A DNA stretch of 50,623 bases from Bacillus sp. AFS098217 (GCF_002551815.1 NZ_NVPR01000032.1:18889-69511); one strand, 5' to 3'; counted from the first letter of the stretch, positions 15,026-25,211 are shown. Numbers and translations: made by a program. Notes: generated from the sequence alone by a model not told the origin.

Positions 15026-16738
15026 TTAGATGCTTTTCACTAATTCAACAACTTCTTCAGCAGTTGACATAGTTAATGCTTTTTGTGCTAACTCTTGCAT
15101 ATCTGCTTTTGACAACTTGCTTAGTTGTGTTCTTGCAGGAAGGATAGATGTTGCACTCATACTAAACTCATCTAGTCCTAATCCAAGTAATAATGGAATT
15201 GCAAGTGAATCTCCTGCCATCTCACCGCACATACCAGCCCATTTTCCTTCTTTATGAGCAGCATCGATAACCATTTTTACAAGACGTAAAATTGATGGGT
15301 TATACGGTTGGTATAAGTAAGATACACGCTCATTCATACGGTCTGCAGCCATTGTGTATTGAATTAAGTCGTTTGTTCCAATAGAGAAGAAATCAACCTC
15401 TTTAGCAAACTGGTCTGCTAATACCGCAGAAGCAGGGATTTCTACCATCATACCTACTTCAATAGCGTCAGAAACAGTTGTACCAGCTTGAACAAGTCTT
15501 TCTTTCTCTTCTAATAAAATTGCTTTTGCTTGACGGAATTCATCAAGAGTTGCAATCATTGGGAACATAATTTTTAAATTACCATATACGCTTGCACGAA
15601 GTAATGCACGAAGTTGTGTACGGAACACATCTTGCTCTTCAAGACATAAGCGAATTGCACGGTAACCTAAGAATGGGTTCATTTCTTTTGGTAAATGTAA
15701 GTATGGAAGTTCTTTATCTCCACCAATGTCAAGTGTACGAACAACAACTGGTTGACCCTCTTTTACACCTTCAAGAACTGCTTTATACGCTTCGAACTGT
15801 TCTTCTTCTGTTGGAAGATTGTCACGGCCCATGTATAAAAATTCTGTACGGTATAAACCAACGCCTTCTCCACCATTGTCAATAATACCTTGTACATCGT
15901 TTGGTGTACCGATATTTGCAACAAGCTCAACATGATGTCCATCGCTTGTTACAGTTGGTTGATCCTTTAGTTTAGCCCATTCTACTTTTTGTTCTTCGAA
16001 TTTTGCTTTCTTTTCTTCGAAAGCACGAAGAGTTTCTTCAGATGGGTTCACAATTACTTCTCCATCTAAACCGTCGATGATTACCATATCGCCGTTCTGG
16101 ATTTTCTCCATAACAACTTTTGTGCCAACAACAGCTGGAATTTCCATAGAGCGAGCCATAATTGCAGAGTGAGATGTACGTCCACCAATATCAGTTGTGA
16201 AACCTTTTGCATATTTACGGTTTAATTGAGCTGTATCAGATGGTGTTAAATCTTCAGCAATAATGATTACTTCTTCAGAAATTGTACTTGGATTTGAGAA
16301 GTTAATTCCTAGTAAATGTGCAAGAACACGTTTCGTCACGTCGCGAATATCCGCCGCACGCTCTTTCATATATTCGTTATCCATGTTTTCAAACATAGTA
16401 ATGAACATTGTTGCAACTTCGTCCATTGCAAATTCAGCATTTATTTTTTCATTATTTACTTTATCTTTCACTGGATTTACTAATTCTGGATCATTCAATA
16501 CTAATAAATGTGCTTCAAAGATAGCAGCTTTATCAGCACCTAACTCAACAAAAGCATGGTCCTTAATAGCTTCTAGTTCAGATTTTGCTTTCTCAAGCGC
16601 AGCTTCTAAGCGTGCAATTTCTGCAGTTTCGTTCGAAATGGTTTTCTTTTCAATGTTAAACTCAGGATTCTCAAGTCTGAAAGCCTTCGCAATAGCAATC
16701 CCACTTGATGCAGCGATCCCTTGAATATTAAGAGTCAT
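15026..16738 (-). CDS. ptsI: PTS enzyme I (phosphoenolpyruvate-protein phosphotransferase)
   Basis: The 570-residue enzyme transfers phosphate from phosphoenolpyruvate to HPr, the first step of all PTS sugar uptake, in the cytosol. The phospho-histidine is His190 in [12 protein letters not shown]. The PEP-binding C-terminal domain is complete, with the [14 protein letters not shown] motif and the GMCGEMAGD catalytic cysteine loop. Its ATG overlaps the ptsH stop by one base (TAATG), the standard ptsHI coupling. It is the last gene before a strong terminator. Confidence 0.98.
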   Translation of the reverse strand: MTLNIQGIAASSGIAIAKAFRLENPEFNIEKKTISNETAEIARLEAALEKAKSELEAIKDHAFVELGADKAAIFEAHLLVLNDPELVNPVKDKVNNEKINAEFAMDEVATMFITMFENMDNEYMKERAADIRDVTKRVLAHLLGINFSNPSTISEEVIIIAEDLTPSDTAQLNRKYAKGFTTDIGGRTSHSAIMARSMEIPAVVGTKVVMEKIQNGDMVIIDGLDGEVIVNPSEETLRAFEEKKAKFEEQKVEWAKLKDQPTVTSDGHHVELVANIGTPNDVQGIIDNGGEGVGLYRTEFLYMGRDNLPTEEEQFEAYKAVLEGVKEGQPVVVRTLDIGGDKELPYLHLPKEMNPFLGYRAIRLCLEEQDVFRTQLRALLRASVYGNLKIMFPMIATLDEFRQAKAILLEEKERLVQAGTTVSDAIEVGMMVEIPASAVLADQFAKEVDFFSIGTNDLIQYTMAADRMNERVSYLYQPYNPSILRLVKMVIDAAHKEGKWAGMCGEMAGDSLAIPLLLGLGLDEFSMSATSILPARTQLSKLSKADMQELAQKALTMSTAEEVVELVKSI

Positions 16739-17001
16739 TACTCTCCTAAGCCTTCGTTTTTCATAGTTTCTTCGATAGCTGCTAGTGCTTGAGCTGCATC
16801 ATCACCATTTGCAGTGATTTTAATTTCTGCGCCTTGTTGAATACCTAAAGACATAACGCCCATGATTGATTTTAAGTTAACGTTCTTACCATTATATTCT
16901 AAGTTAATGTCAGCACCGAATTTGCTTGCAGTGTTTACAAGTAGAGTTGCTGGACGAGCATGAATTCCAGAGTCGCTAGTTACTTTAAAGATTTTTTCCA
17001 T
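16738..17001 (-). CDS. ptsH: Phosphocarrier protein HPr
   Basis: The 87-residue protein has the phospho-histidine His14 ([12 protein letters not shown], equal to His15 of B. subtilis) and regulatory Ser45 ([11 protein letters not shown], equal to Ser46). HPr passes phosphate from enzyme I to the sugar-specific EII proteins; Ser-phosphorylated HPr is the CcpA corepressor in Firmicutes. An AAAGGAG site precedes the ATG. A promoter and a long hairpin sit between this gene and ptsG. Confidence 0.98.
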   Translation of the reverse strand: MEKIFKVTSDSGIHARPATLLVNTASKFGADINLEYNGKNVNLKSIMGVMSLGIQQGAEIKITANGDDAAQALAAIEETMKNEGLGE

Positions 17002-17065
17002 AATAATTTATCTCCTTTAAATACAGTATTTTTTCGGTTGTATAGACGTGAGTACTACATCATCT

Positions 17066-17111
17066 ATTGTATATACTAGGCGATGTTCGGTCAACCACAT
17101 CGCCTAGTATA
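17066..17111 (-). promoter_or_regulatory. ptsH promoter embedded in a 15-bp hairpin after ptsG
   Basis: On the minus strand TTGACC (17094-17089) and TACAAT (17071-17066) have a 17-bp spacer. The same bases form a perfect 15-bp inverted repeat (17072-17086 with 17097-17111, 10-nt loop) holding the -35 hexamer in the loop and ending one base before the -10. There is no T-run after the hairpin. It could slow readthrough from ptsG while leaving a separate ptsHI start. Confidence 0.7.
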
Positions 17112-17136
17112 ATTATAAACATTTTGCGTCAATTTC

Positions 17137-19197
17137 TTACTGAATGTCAATAATATCGGCTTCGCCTTTCTTGACATTACCTTCTTTTTTCAGCTCAACT
17201 TGTTGTCCTTGCCCTAAATTTGTAAAAATAATTGGTGTGATAATAGATGGTGCATTTTCTTTTACAAATGCTATATCCACTTTCAATAATGGTTGTCCTT
17301 GTTTCACTTTATCACCTTGTGCTACAAGTGTTTCAAAACCTTCACCATTTAATTTTACAGTATCAATACCAAAGTGAATTAAAATTTCTTTTCCAGCTTC
17401 AGATTGAATACCAATTGCATGCTTTGTTGGGAATACATTGACAATCTCACCGTCAACTGGAGAAACTACTGTTCCTTCTGTTGGCTCAATTGCGAACCCA
17501 TCGCCCATCATTTTCCCTGAAAATACTTGATCAGGTACTTCTGTAATCGGTAAAATTTTACCTTCAATTGGAGATACAATTGTTTCATTTGTATCAGTTT
17601 GTTGTACAGTTTCTTTCGCTTTTACAGGCTCTTCTTTTGCAACATGCACTGCACGACCTGCCATAATATCTTGAATTTGTGATTTTAACGTATCAGATTT
17701 TGGACCGAAGATAGCTTGAATATTGTTACCAACTTCAAGAACACCTGCTGCTCCAAGCTCTTTTAAACGATCTTTATTTACATCCTTTTGATCTTTTACT
17801 TGAACGCGTAAACGTGTAATACAAGCATCTAAAGAAGCAATGTTTTCTTTTCCGCCAAGTGCTACTAAAATCTCACCTGGAAGCTCGCCTGCTTCTACTG
17901 TTCCTGCTCCATCAGTATCTGCCACTACTTCACGACCTGGTGTTTTTAAATCCCATTTACGGATTGCAAAGCGGAATCCGAAGTAGTAAATCACTGCTAA
18001 TACAAGACCAACAACAATTACCCACCACCATGCAGTACGATTCGGTAATACACCAAATAACATAAAGTCAATAAAACCACCAGAGAATGTCATCCCGATT
18101 TTAACGCCTAAAATTTGCATAGTCATAAATGATAAACCAGCGAATACAGCATGTATTCCGAATAATACTGGTGCTACGAATAAGAATGAAAATTCAAGTG
18201 GTTCTGTAATACCTGTTAAGAAAGATGTTAACGCAGCAGATCCTAAAATACCAGCTGCTAGTTTTTTATTTTCTGGACGTGCCTCATGATACATCGCTAA
18301 CGCTGCTGCTGGAAGACCGAACATCATGAACGGATATTTACCTGTTGTAAATGTACCAGCTGTTAATTCCACGCCATCTTTTAGCTGTGCCATGAAAATC
18401 TTTTGGTCACCGTGGATAATGTCACCTGCGGCATTTGTATATTGACCAAATTCAAACCAGAATGGTGCATAGAAAATATGATGCAATCCAAATGGAATTA
18501 ACGATCGCTCAATTAAACCGAATATAAATGCTGCCAATGTTTTATTTGCATCAATCATTTGATGCGAGAATGCATTCAAACCGCCTTGAATTGGAGGCCA
18601 AACAAAGCACATTACAATCCCTAAAATTAACGAGAATGTTGCTGTTGCAATTGGCACGAAACGTTTACCAGCAAAGAATCCTAAGTATGGTGGTAATTCA
18701 ATATTAAAGTACTTATTATAACAATATGCTGCTAATATACCTACAAGTATACCCCCAAACACTCCCGTTTGAAGCGTTGGGATACCTAATACATTTGCAT
18801 ATGCTGGATCTGTAAAACCAGTTTTAACTGGAATTTTGTCACTTGTAATTGTAACAAATTTCTCTACTCCTAAGAATACGCTCATCGTTTTGTTCATGAT
18901 TAAGTATCCAACGAAGGCTGCTAACCCAGCTACTCCGTCTCCACCTGCTAATCCGATGGCAACCCCTACTGCGAATAATAATGCAAGGTTTGCGAAAATA
19001 ATATCACCAGATTGTTCCATAATTTTTGCAACTAGAACAAACCAATCTGCCTTTAAAGCAGGAACTAGATTTGTTAACTGTGGATTTTGAAATGCATTAC
19101 CAAATCCAAGTAAAATACCTGCAGCCGGTAAAATCGCTACTGGAAGCATAAGCGCTTTTCCGACTTTTTGAAGAACACCAAAGATCTTCTTAAACAT
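17137..19197 (-). CDS. ptsG: PTS glucose-specific transporter EIICBA
   Basis: The 686-residue fusion has domains in the order IIC (about 1-415, ten or so transmembrane helices), IIB with phospho-cysteine Cys459 ([10 protein letters not shown]), and IIA with phospho-histidine His608 (ILIHFGID) and partner His593. It takes up and phosphorylates glucose. I start it at the ATG at 19197, which follows AGAGAGGAAGTG and begins [14 protein letters not shown] like other PtsG proteins; the frame stays open 14 codons further but without a ribosome-binding site. Expression is set by the antiterminator leader upstream and by GlcT, encoded next door. Confidence 0.96.
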   Translation of the reverse strand: MFKKIFGVLQKVGKALMLPVAILPAAGILLGFGNAFQNPQLTNLVPALKADWFVLVAKIMEQSGDIIFANLALLFAVGVAIGLAGGDGVAGLAAFVGYLIMNKTMSVFLGVEKFVTITSDKIPVKTGFTDPAYANVLGIPTLQTGVFGGILVGILAAYCYNKYFNIELPPYLGFFAGKRFVPIATATFSLILGIVMCFVWPPIQGGLNAFSHQMIDANKTLAAFIFGLIERSLIPFGLHHIFYAPFWFEFGQYTNAAGDIIHGDQKIFMAQLKDGVELTAGTFTTGKYPFMMFGLPAAALAMYHEARPENKKLAAGILGSAALTSFLTGITEPLEFSFLFVAPVLFGIHAVFAGLSFMTMQILGVKIGMTFSGGFIDFMLFGVLPNRTAWWWVIVVGLVLAVIYYFGFRFAIRKWDLKTPGREVVADTDGAGTVEAGELPGEILVALGGKENIASLDACITRLRVQVKDQKDVNKDRLKELGAAGVLEVGNNIQAIFGPKSDTLKSQIQDIMAGRAVHVAKEEPVKAKETVQQTDTNETIVSPIEGKILPITEVPDQVFSGKMMGDGFAIEPTEGTVVSPVDGEIVNVFPTKHAIGIQSEAGKEILIHFGIDTVKLNGEGFETLVAQGDKVKQGQPLLKVDIAFVKENAPSIITPIIFTNLGQGQQVELKKEGNVKKGEADIIDIQ

Positions 19198-19248
19198 AGA
19201 AACACTTCCTCTCTTATCTATATTGATGCTTTTCGACAAACGTCAAAA

Positions 19249-19366
19249 AGGCATGAGGAAAAAAAGATAGAACGATAGCTATACAAAGGGTAGTATGTCC
19301 CTTTATCTAGCTTGCATTCCTTACTTTTCTCCACTCATGCCTGATCGAATCAGTAACACGTGTCAA
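19249..19366 (-). promoter_or_regulatory. GlcT-dependent antiterminator (RAT) and terminator of ptsG
   Basis: On the minus strand, GTGTTACTGATTCGATCAGG (from 19366) forms the RAT hairpin with CTGAT-TCG-ATCAG. It runs into AGGCATGAG (19342-19334), which pairs instead with CTCATGCCT (19257-19249) followed by TTTTT. The two structures share the GGCATGAG bases and so are mutually exclusive. When EIIGlc is busy transporting glucose, GlcT is unphosphorylated and should stabilise the RAT, letting transcription enter ptsG. Confidence 0.85.
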
Positions 19367-19398
19367 AAATAGGTTTACGTATAAGTTCACTATTTTAA

Positions 19399-19412
19399 AG
19401 CAAACGTTTTCG
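19399..19412 (-). promoter_or_regulatory. CcpA-like cre site in the ptsG leader
   Basis: CGAAAACGTTTGCT on the minus strand matches the cre consensus TGWAARCGYTWNCW with one mismatch at the first base. It is about 45 bp downstream of the predicted transcription start. Confidence 0.5.
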
Positions 19413-19461
19413 TTATTTGCTTTAACTTGTTTGTCGAAATTTGTATAACTGTGCAAGATTT

Positions 19462-19511
19462 ATTATACATAACAATTGTAAGCGATTCAATCATTTTTTC
19501 TAACGTTTTCA
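19462..19511 (-). promoter_or_regulatory. ptsG promoter with an upstream cre-like site
   Basis: TTGAAT (19490-19485) and TATAAT (19467-19462) have a 17-bp spacer, giving a good sigma-A promoter and a leader of about 260 nt. TGAAAACGTTAGAA (19511-19498), one mismatch from the cre consensus, sits directly upstream of the -35. With the leader antiterminator this fills the gene-free stretch 19198-19534. Confidence 0.72.
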
Positions 19512-19534
19512 TTTTAGACAAAAATACGTGTCTT

Positions 19535-20383
19535 TTACACATGCTCTGCTTTTACTAATCTTTGCAAGTGCATCGTTAAATAAATGCTTTCCGCTTCGTA
19601 CACAGGAAGCTGTAATTCCTGCTGCATCACCTTCACAAGCTTCCAAGCTAAATTATAACAAACAGGATACTCTGCTTTTAATAAATCAGCAAACCCTTGT
19701 GCTTCTTCTACCTTTTCTCCCTTTTTCACCCGTTCAATTGCATATTGTAAATGACGAATAAGGCGTAAATAATGAATACTTTCTCGCTCTAATGTAAGAT
19801 GTAGATTTCTTTCAATTAAAGAAACGAGCTGTGCAATAAGACGAGAGTTTTGATTAACAGAAGATAAATCAGAATTTGTGAGCGAGCTATAAATATGAAG
19901 TGCAATAAAACCAATTTCTCCTTCTGGTAATGTAATGTGCAAACGAGAATTCAGGAGCTGCACAACTCCTTCAGCAATTTCATATTCTTCTGGGTATAAC
20001 ATTTTTGTTTCAACTAAAAAAGGATTATCCATTGTAAAGCCTTGTTTTAGTCTTTTAATCGCAAAAGAAATATGATCTGTTAAGGCAATATGAATGTGTT
20101 CGTTTAATGGCGATTGTACCTTCTCTTGAATATATAGCATAATATCATTCATCAGTTCAATTAACTTTTCGCTCACGTGTGGCACTAAAAGCTTATATTG
20201 TTCACGATCCCGTTCATTTTTTAAAACAAACATTTTTTCAATTTGTTCCGCCTCTAACACATCTTTTGCTTTCTTCCCAAATCCAATTCCCTTGCCGATC
20301 ACTACTACTTCCTCATGTTCCGGATGGCTCGCAATGATGACATTATTATTTAAAACTTTTTTAATTTCTAGATAATTATTCAT
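19535..20383 (-). CDS. glcT: BglG/LicT-family transcription antiterminator GlcT
   Basis: The 282-residue regulator has an N-terminal RNA-binding CAT domain (about 1-60, IKKVLNNNVIIASHPEHEEVVVIGKGIGFGKK). Two PTS regulation domains follow: PRD1 about 65-170 (conserved His in LNEHIHIALTDHISF) and PRD2 about 172-280 (LTMHLQRL). Phosphorylation of the PRDs by PtsG and HPr switches it off when glucose is absent. It lies directly upstream of, and in the same direction as, its target ptsG, whose leader holds the matching RAT. Confidence 0.95.
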   Translation of the reverse strand: MNNYLEIKKVLNNNVIIASHPEHEEVVVIGKGIGFGKKAKDVLEAEQIEKMFVLKNERDREQYKLLVPHVSEKLIELMNDIMLYIQEKVQSPLNEHIHIALTDHISFAIKRLKQGFTMDNPFLVETKMLYPEEYEIAEGVVQLLNSRLHITLPEGEIGFIALHIYSSLTNSDLSSVNQNSRLIAQLVSLIERNLHLTLERESIHYLRLIRHLQYAIERVKKGEKVEEAQGFADLLKAEYPVCYNLAWKLVKVMQQELQLPVYEAESIYLTMHLQRLVKAEHV

Positions 20384-20483
20384 ATAACACCACCCTCGTC
20401 CTTAAATAACCTACTTTTATGTTACAGAACATCCTTCTTTTTCGTCAATGCAAACATCTACCATTTTAGAAAAAGTTGTTTTT

Positions 20484-20512
20484 TAGACATGATTGTATAA
20501 GATGCGTATAAT
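20484..20512 (+). promoter_or_regulatory. Promoter of the HAD phosphatase gene
   Basis: TAGACA and TATAAT are separated by 17 bp, 35 bp before the start codon. Confidence 0.6.
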
Positions 20513-20547
20513 ATAAGAACAGGTGTACATAGAAAGGAGAGGGCAAC

Positions 20548-21366
20548 ATGATTAAAATGTTTGTAAGCGATATAGATGGTACGATGATGCAACATGGGGG
20601 GATCATTGATCAACAAGATATTGCCGCACTTCGTAGTCTCGCAGAGCAAAATGTAATTCTTTCTTTCGCCTCTGGCAGGCTTGATAATGAAATCGCTGGT
20701 TTAATGAAAGAAGTTGGTACTCAATTTCACCGCATCAGTGTGAACGGTGTTTTTGTATATACATATGAAAATAAACAACTACTGTCTGCCACGTTTGATT
20801 CCAGCATTTTACCTGAGCTGTTATCAATAACAAAAGAAAAACCGTATTTTCGTTATGTAAGTGATGAACATAATTATTACATTGAAGAAAAAACACCTTT
20901 TATCCATGAGCTTGAAAAACAAGTGATGATGACTTCTGTTGAAGAACCAAATTTATTACAAAAAATTGATGATACGATCTTCCCAAATAAAATTTCTGTT
21001 GGTGGCACAAACGAAGACCTACAAGTACTTCAGAAAAAAATTGATGAGAAATTTGGCGGCAAAGTCAGTACTTTTATCTCGGCTGAGCAATGCTTAGATG
21101 TCATGCCGCCAAATATTAGCAAAGGATCAGCCATCTCTATTTTATTACAAGAGTTTCAAGTAAAACCTGAAGAAATCGCTTGTATCGGTGATTCTTACAA
21201 TGATATTCCTATGTTCAATTTAACACCTCATAGCTTTGCCATGTCACAAGCTCATGATGCAGTGAAAGAACATGCACATTATGTCGTAGACTCTGTAAAA
21301 GACGCTATCGAACACGTGCTAGCTTACAACTCAAAGCAAAATAAAAATACGACTCACTCCATATAA
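20548..21366 (+). CDS. Cof-type HAD-superfamily phosphatase
   Basis: The 272-residue protein has DIDGT at residues 8-12 (nucleophile Asp8, general acid Asp10), SGR near 42, a C2-type cap in the middle, and CIGDSYND near the C-terminus for Mg2+ binding. It should dephosphorylate sugar phosphates or flavin-like phosphates in the cytosol; exact substrate unknown. An AAAGGAGAGGG ribosome-binding site precedes the ATG. It sits alone between the PTS and nag genes and is a paralogue of the gene at 30080-30865. Confidence 0.88.
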   Translation: MIKMFVSDIDGTMMQHGGIIDQQDIAALRSLAEQNVILSFASGRLDNEIAGLMKEVGTQFHRISVNGVFVYTYENKQLLSATFDSSILPELLSITKEKPYFRYVSDEHNYYIEEKTPFIHELEKQVMMTSVEEPNLLQKIDDTIFPNKISVGGTNEDLQVLQKKIDEKFGGKVSTFISAEQCLDVMPPNISKGSAISILLQEFQVKPEEIACIGDSYNDIPMFNLTPHSFAMSQAHDAVKEHAHYVVDSVKDAIEHVLAYNSKQNKNTTHSI

Positions 21367-21387
21367 GAATGAGTCGTATTTTTATTC
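21343..21387. terminator. Bidirectional terminator between the HAD gene and nagR
   Basis: AAAAATACGACTCA pairs with TGAGTCGTATTTTT, and the HAD stop codon lies in the loop. Both ends are A/T-run flanked, so it serves convergent transcripts. Confidence 0.88.
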
Positions 21388-21440
21388 CTCTAAATACCAA
21401 ACAAGTCGAAATTTCACTGTACATCACAACATAAAGTATA

Positions 21441-22172
21441 TTACTTATTTCGTGAAATACTCGTAATAAACTTATAACGATCACCACGATAAATACATTT
21501 CACATATTCTAACGGCAATTCACCCTCTGCATATGACCATTGCCTCATTACAAGTACAGGCGCCTTTTTAGGAATATGCAAATGATCAGCCTCATTGTCT
21601 GTTGCAATGGATGCTTCAATTGCTTGCGTAGCACGAATAAGTTTAAAACCTAACTTTTGCTCCAAATGTTCGTATAAAGATTGTTGCAAAATTTCTTCGT
21701 TAATATCTTTTACAAGAGTTGGCGACAAATATGTCGTCTCAAAAGCAATCGGCTCATCATCAGCTAAACGAATACGTCTCACTTCATAAACCGATTCTCC
21801 TTCTTGTATTCTAAGCCGGTCTGCTATTTTAGCAGTAGCAGGAACTAAGCCGAAACTTAATAATTGACTGCTTGGTTTCAGACCACGAGAAAGCATATCT
21901 TCTGTAAATCCCGTCATCCCTTGCAGCTTTTGCTCCACTTTTGGAAGTTGAACAAACGTTCCAATTCCACGTTTTCGATATAAATAGCCTTGTTCCACTA
22001 AGTTATTAATTGCCTGTCTAATTGTCATGCGACTTACTTCGAACTTATCACAAAGTTCATTCTCAGATGGAATTTTATCTCCCGGCTTCCATTCACCGTC
22101 CTCAATTAGCTGTTTCACCCACTCTTGAATCTGATAATAGATCGGAAATGGTGAATATTTGTCGATGTTCAT
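21441..22172 (-). CDS. nagR: GntR/HutC-family repressor of GlcNAc use, NagR (YvoA)
   Basis: With the ATG at 22172 the protein has 243 residues. It has an N-terminal GntR winged helix ([45 protein letters not shown]) and a C-terminal HutC/UTRA effector domain (residues about 90-240) that in YvoA binds glucosamine-6-phosphate or GlcNAc-6-phosphate. The first 71 bases overlap the end of nagB. The nag operon order A-B-R and two dre-like sites upstream of nagA support autoregulation. Confidence 0.93.
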   Translation of the reverse strand: MNIDKYSPFPIYYQIQEWVKQLIEDGEWKPGDKIPSENELCDKFEVSRMTIRQAINNLVEQGYLYRKRGIGTFVQLPKVEQKLQGMTGFTEDMLSRGLKPSSQLLSFGLVPATAKIADRLRIQEGESVYEVRRIRLADDEPIAFETTYLSPTLVKDINEEILQQSLYEHLEQKLGFKLIRATQAIEASIATDNEADHLHIPKKAPVLVMRQWSYAEGELPLEYVKCIYRGDRYKFITSISRNK

Positions 22173-22890
22173 CAGCAATCGCCTCACTGCATAAAGATAG
22201 AGCTTCTGGGTCAGCGATTACGGTTACATTCGGATGACGTTGCAGAATTGTAGCAGGACACGCTTCGCTATATTCACCTTGCAATAATTCCTTAATTGCT
22301 TCTGCTTTTTTTGGTCCCATAGCAATAAGTAGAATTTGCTTCGCTTTCATGATGCTCCCAATCCCCATTGTAATTGCATGAGTTGGCACATCTTCTTCTT
22401 TTTCGAAGAAACGAAGGTTTGCTTGGCGAGTAGACTCTGTTAATTCTACAATGTGAGTTGGAGAATCAAAAGCTGTTCCTGGCTCGTTAAATCCGATGTG
22501 ACCGTTTTCACCGATTCCAAGAATCTGTAGGTCAACTGGGTTAGCTGCTAGAATGTGTTCATAGCGCTTACATTCTTCTTCTAAATCACTTGCCATCCCA
22601 TTTGGTACATAAGTTTCTTTAAATGGAAGATAGTCAAACAACTGTTCTTGCATAAAGTAATAATAGCTATTTTTATCTTCATTTGGTAAATTTACGTACT
22701 CATCTAAGTTTACAGTGGTTACACGGCTTGTATCAAGTTTATTTTTTCGCATTTCTGCATAAATCCCCAGTGGAGAGCTTCCTGTAGCCATTCCTAGTGT
22801 TGGTTTTTCTTTTGAGTTTATAACTTCTTCAATTAATTTATAGCCTGCTTCTGCTAATTCTTCTGAAGTTTTTACAACAAGAATATTCAT
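22102..22890 (-). CDS. nagB: Glucosamine-6-phosphate deaminase
   Basis: The 262-residue enzyme converts glucosamine-6-phosphate to fructose-6-phosphate and ammonia. Family motifs seen are [22 protein letters not shown] and [16 protein letters not shown]. It lies 4 bp after nagA. The C-terminus (about 20 residues past the usual B. subtilis end, by memory) extends 71 bp into nagR, coupling translation of the repressor to the enzyme. Confidence 0.96.
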   Translation of the reverse strand: MNILVVKTSEELAEAGYKLIEEVINSKEKPTLGMATGSSPLGIYAEMRKNKLDTSRVTTVNLDEYVNLPNEDKNSYYYFMQEQLFDYLPFKETYVPNGMASDLEEECKRYEHILAANPVDLQILGIGENGHIGFNEPGTAFDSPTHIVELTESTRQANLRFFEKEEDVPTHAITMGIGSIMKAKQILLIAMGPKKAEAIKELLQGEYSEACPATILQRHPNVTVIADPEALSLCSEAIADEHRQIFTISDLLSDSRVGETAN

Positions 22891-22894
22891 CTAT

Positions 22895-24043
22895 TTACTT
22901 CCCTTCTTTCATATGGATTCCTAATCGAACTGTATCATATACATGTAAATCTTCTGTCATGACAACAAAATCTGCATCTTTACCTACCGCTAATGCACCT
23001 TTTCTATTTAATCCAAATTCTTCCGCTTGGTTAACTGATGTCATAAGTACAGCATCCTCAATTGAACATCCTGTAAATTCAATTACATTTCGGAACGCTT
23101 GGTCCATTTTCAAAATACTACCAGCTAACGTTCCATCTTCTAATCGAGCACTACCATCTTTTACATGTACAGGCTGTCCGCCAAGTTCATATAATCCATC
23201 TTCTAGACCCTTTGCACGCATTGCGTCAGTAATAACACTTACTTTTTTTGGACCTTTTAATTTATATGCCAGTTTCACCATATCTGGGTGAATGTGAATA
23301 CCATCTGTAATAATTTCAACCATTACATCTGGATTTAATAACACATGACCAACAACCCCTGGTTCACGGTGATGTAAACCTCGCATTTGATTATATAAAT
23401 GTGTTGCGTGTGTAATTTTTCTGTTTTTTAATTGTGCATCAATTGCATCTGTATGTCCCATTGTGCCAACAACACCAGTTTCAGCAAGATACTCTTCAAA
23501 TTCTGCCGCCCCTTCTTCTTCTGGTGCATATGTTACTAATTTAATTAAATTGCCACTTACTTCTTGCCATTGTTTAAATTGTTCAATATTGGCAGGAACA
23601 ATATGTTCAAGAGGTTGTGCTCCCGCACGTTTTTTTGAAACATATGGTCCTTCTAAGTGAATATATTCAAAATGTGCTCCTTTTTCTTTCGCTTCTTTTG
23701 CAGCACTTAATGCCGCTTCAATTGCTTCTGGAGCTTGTGTCATTGTTGTTGGGAAGTAAGTTGTAACTCCTTCTTTTAACATTTCTTTACCAAGAGTTAC
23801 TAAACCATCACTATTTGCATCCATCGCATCAATATCGTATCCACCATGAATATGAACATCAATCATACCCGGAATCACAATTTTTCCTTCTGCATCAAAA
23901 ACAGTTTCATTTTCTTGTGATACATATTGAGCCATCAAACCAATTTCTTTAATTGTTTCTGCGTAACGAATAAATCCTCTTTCCATTACTTCTTGGCCTG
24001 TATAAACTTTGGCATTGATGACAACTTGCGTTTTCATTTTCAT
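22895..24043 (-). CDS. nagA: N-acetylglucosamine-6-phosphate deacetylase
   Basis: The 382-residue amidohydrolase removes acetate from GlcNAc-6-phosphate. Metal-site motifs are DVHIHGGYDIDAMD, HLEGPYVSKKRAGAQ, GHTDA, HLYNQM and the catalytic Asp in ITDAMRAKG. The start is taken at 24043; an ATG two codons later (24037) fits the GGGAAAGGAT site about as well. It is the first gene of nagA-nagB-nagR. Two NagR-like operators lie within 90 bp upstream. Confidence 0.96.
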   Translation of the reverse strand: MKMKTQVVINAKVYTGQEVMERGFIRYAETIKEIGLMAQYVSQENETVFDAEGKIVIPGMIDVHIHGGYDIDAMDANSDGLVTLGKEMLKEGVTTYFPTTMTQAPEAIEAALSAAKEAKEKGAHFEYIHLEGPYVSKKRAGAQPLEHIVPANIEQFKQWQEVSGNLIKLVTYAPEEEGAAEFEEYLAETGVVGTMGHTDAIDAQLKNRKITHATHLYNQMRGLHHREPGVVGHVLLNPDVMVEIITDGIHIHPDMVKLAYKLKGPKKVSVITDAMRAKGLEDGLYELGGQPVHVKDGSARLEDGTLAGSILKMDQAFRNVIEFTGCSIEDAVLMTSVNQAEEFGLNRKGALAVGKDADFVVMTEDLHVYDTVRLGIHMKEGK

Positions 24044-24074
24044 CGATCCTTTCCCATGAAATACCTACTTGTTA

Positions 24075-24131
24075 TTAGTACCTATTTGTCTAATTCCATC
24101 TTAATATACACACGAGTAGTTGTCTATACAT
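24075..24131 (-). promoter_or_regulatory. Two NagR/HutC-type operator candidates before nagA
   Basis: Site 1, TTAGTACCTATTTGTCTAA at 24075-24093, is an imperfect palindrome. Site 2 (24118-24131), read on the minus strand, is ATGTATAGACAACT, like the dre sequence known for YvoA/NagR (TATAGACA core). A TAGACA hexamer in site 2 could be the -35, with TAAGAT 17 bp on, so NagR would cover the promoter. Confidence 0.6.
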
Positions 24132-24139
24132 TTAAATGG

Positions 24140-24173
24140 AAATTTCCTCTTCTTTCGGTAAAAAAGGAAATTT
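24140..24173. other. Inverted repeat after the metallo-hydrolase gene
   Basis: AAATTTCCT at 24140 pairs with AGGAAATTT at 24165. There is no T-run on the minus side. It may be a weak terminator for the gene ending at 24309 or simply an AT-rich palindrome. Confidence 0.3.
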
Positions 24174-24308
24174 ATTTGTTTTCTTCTTTAATTATAATAT
24201 ATATTATTCTTTTTTTCCAAAAGGAGACAATGAACCTTTTATGCAAGTTAATCATAATCCTTTATTTTCATTTCCCTGCTCAGCATTTATAGGTTCTTAA
24301 CTACTTCT

Positions 24309-25211
24309 CTACTTTAACAGTGGAAGCGGTATATTTGACCATATTGAAATATGCTCCCCGTCTGTCTCCATCTCCACTGTTCGTTTATTTGTTCCATACA
24401 CCATTACACCACATCTTTTCAATCTCTTTACCACACTTTGATGAGGATGACCATATGGATTTTTGCTACCGTAAGAAAGAATAGCAAATGAAGGATCCAC
24501 CCTTTTCAAAAATACTTCGCTCGTTGATGTGTATGAACCATGATGACCTACTTTTAATACATCTGCATGTACATCATACTGCTTTAATATTTTATTTTCA
24601 GTTTGTATATCAGCATCTCCCATTAATAAAAAATCAGCCTTACCATATCGAATCTTTAGAACAATGGAGGATTCATTATTTTCATCCTTTGATTTTCCAT
24701 TGTTTAACACTTGAATGGACACATGGGGATCTACTGGGATATGTTGTCCTTGTTTTACACGAACAAACGGAATTCCTCTCTTTTTAATATTGCTCCTATA
24801 CGTATGATATGTAAAAGAACTATACGTTTTCCCACTATCTAATACAAGCGATACCGGCATTTGTTCTATAATTGGAATAAGTCCGCCTATATGGTCCATA
24901 TCTGGATGAGTCCCTACTACTACGTCTAAATGGTTAATTCCCTTTTCAATTAATTTTTGAATAATTTCTTCTCCCGCTTCATAAGGACCCCCATCAATTA
25001 ACATCGTTTGACCATTCGGTAAAGTGATTAGCGTGGCATCACCTTGTCCTACCTTAAAAAAACTCACTTTCATTTTTCCTAAATGTGGACGTTGCACAGT
25101 AAAAGAAGACGCAGTATGAACAGACATCATATATCTTTTAGCAGATGTGCTGTTTAATGAACAGCATAATAAAACAGAAACTAGCAATAGAATAATCCGT
25201 ACGCCTTTCAT
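24309..25211 (-). CDS. Secreted ComEC-like metallo-beta-lactamase-fold hydrolase
   Basis: The 300-residue protein has an N-terminal signal (MKGVRIILLLVSVLLCCSLN) and a metallo-beta-lactamase fold with GQGDATLITLPNGQTMLIDGG, THPDMDHIGG, LLMGDAD and KVGHHGSYTSTS. This is the layout of the ComEC C-terminal domain, whose relatives are nucleases or phosphodiesterases acting outside the cell. I start at the ATG at 25211, 8 bp after AAGGAG; an ATG 21 bp earlier would place that site inside the gene. Monocistronic; substrate unknown, extracellular DNA being plausible. Confidence 0.85.
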   Translation of the reverse strand: MKGVRIILLLVSVLLCCSLNSTSAKRYMMSVHTASSFTVQRPHLGKMKVSFFKVGQGDATLITLPNGQTMLIDGGPYEAGEEIIQKLIEKGINHLDVVVGTHPDMDHIGGLIPIIEQMPVSLVLDSGKTYSSFTYHTYRSNIKKRGIPFVRVKQGQHIPVDPHVSIQVLNNGKSKDENNESSIVLKIRYGKADFLLMGDADIQTENKILKQYDVHADVLKVGHHGSYTSTSEVFLKRVDPSFAILSYGSKNPYGHPHQSVVKRLKRCGVMVYGTNKRTVEMETDGEHISIWSNIPLPLLK

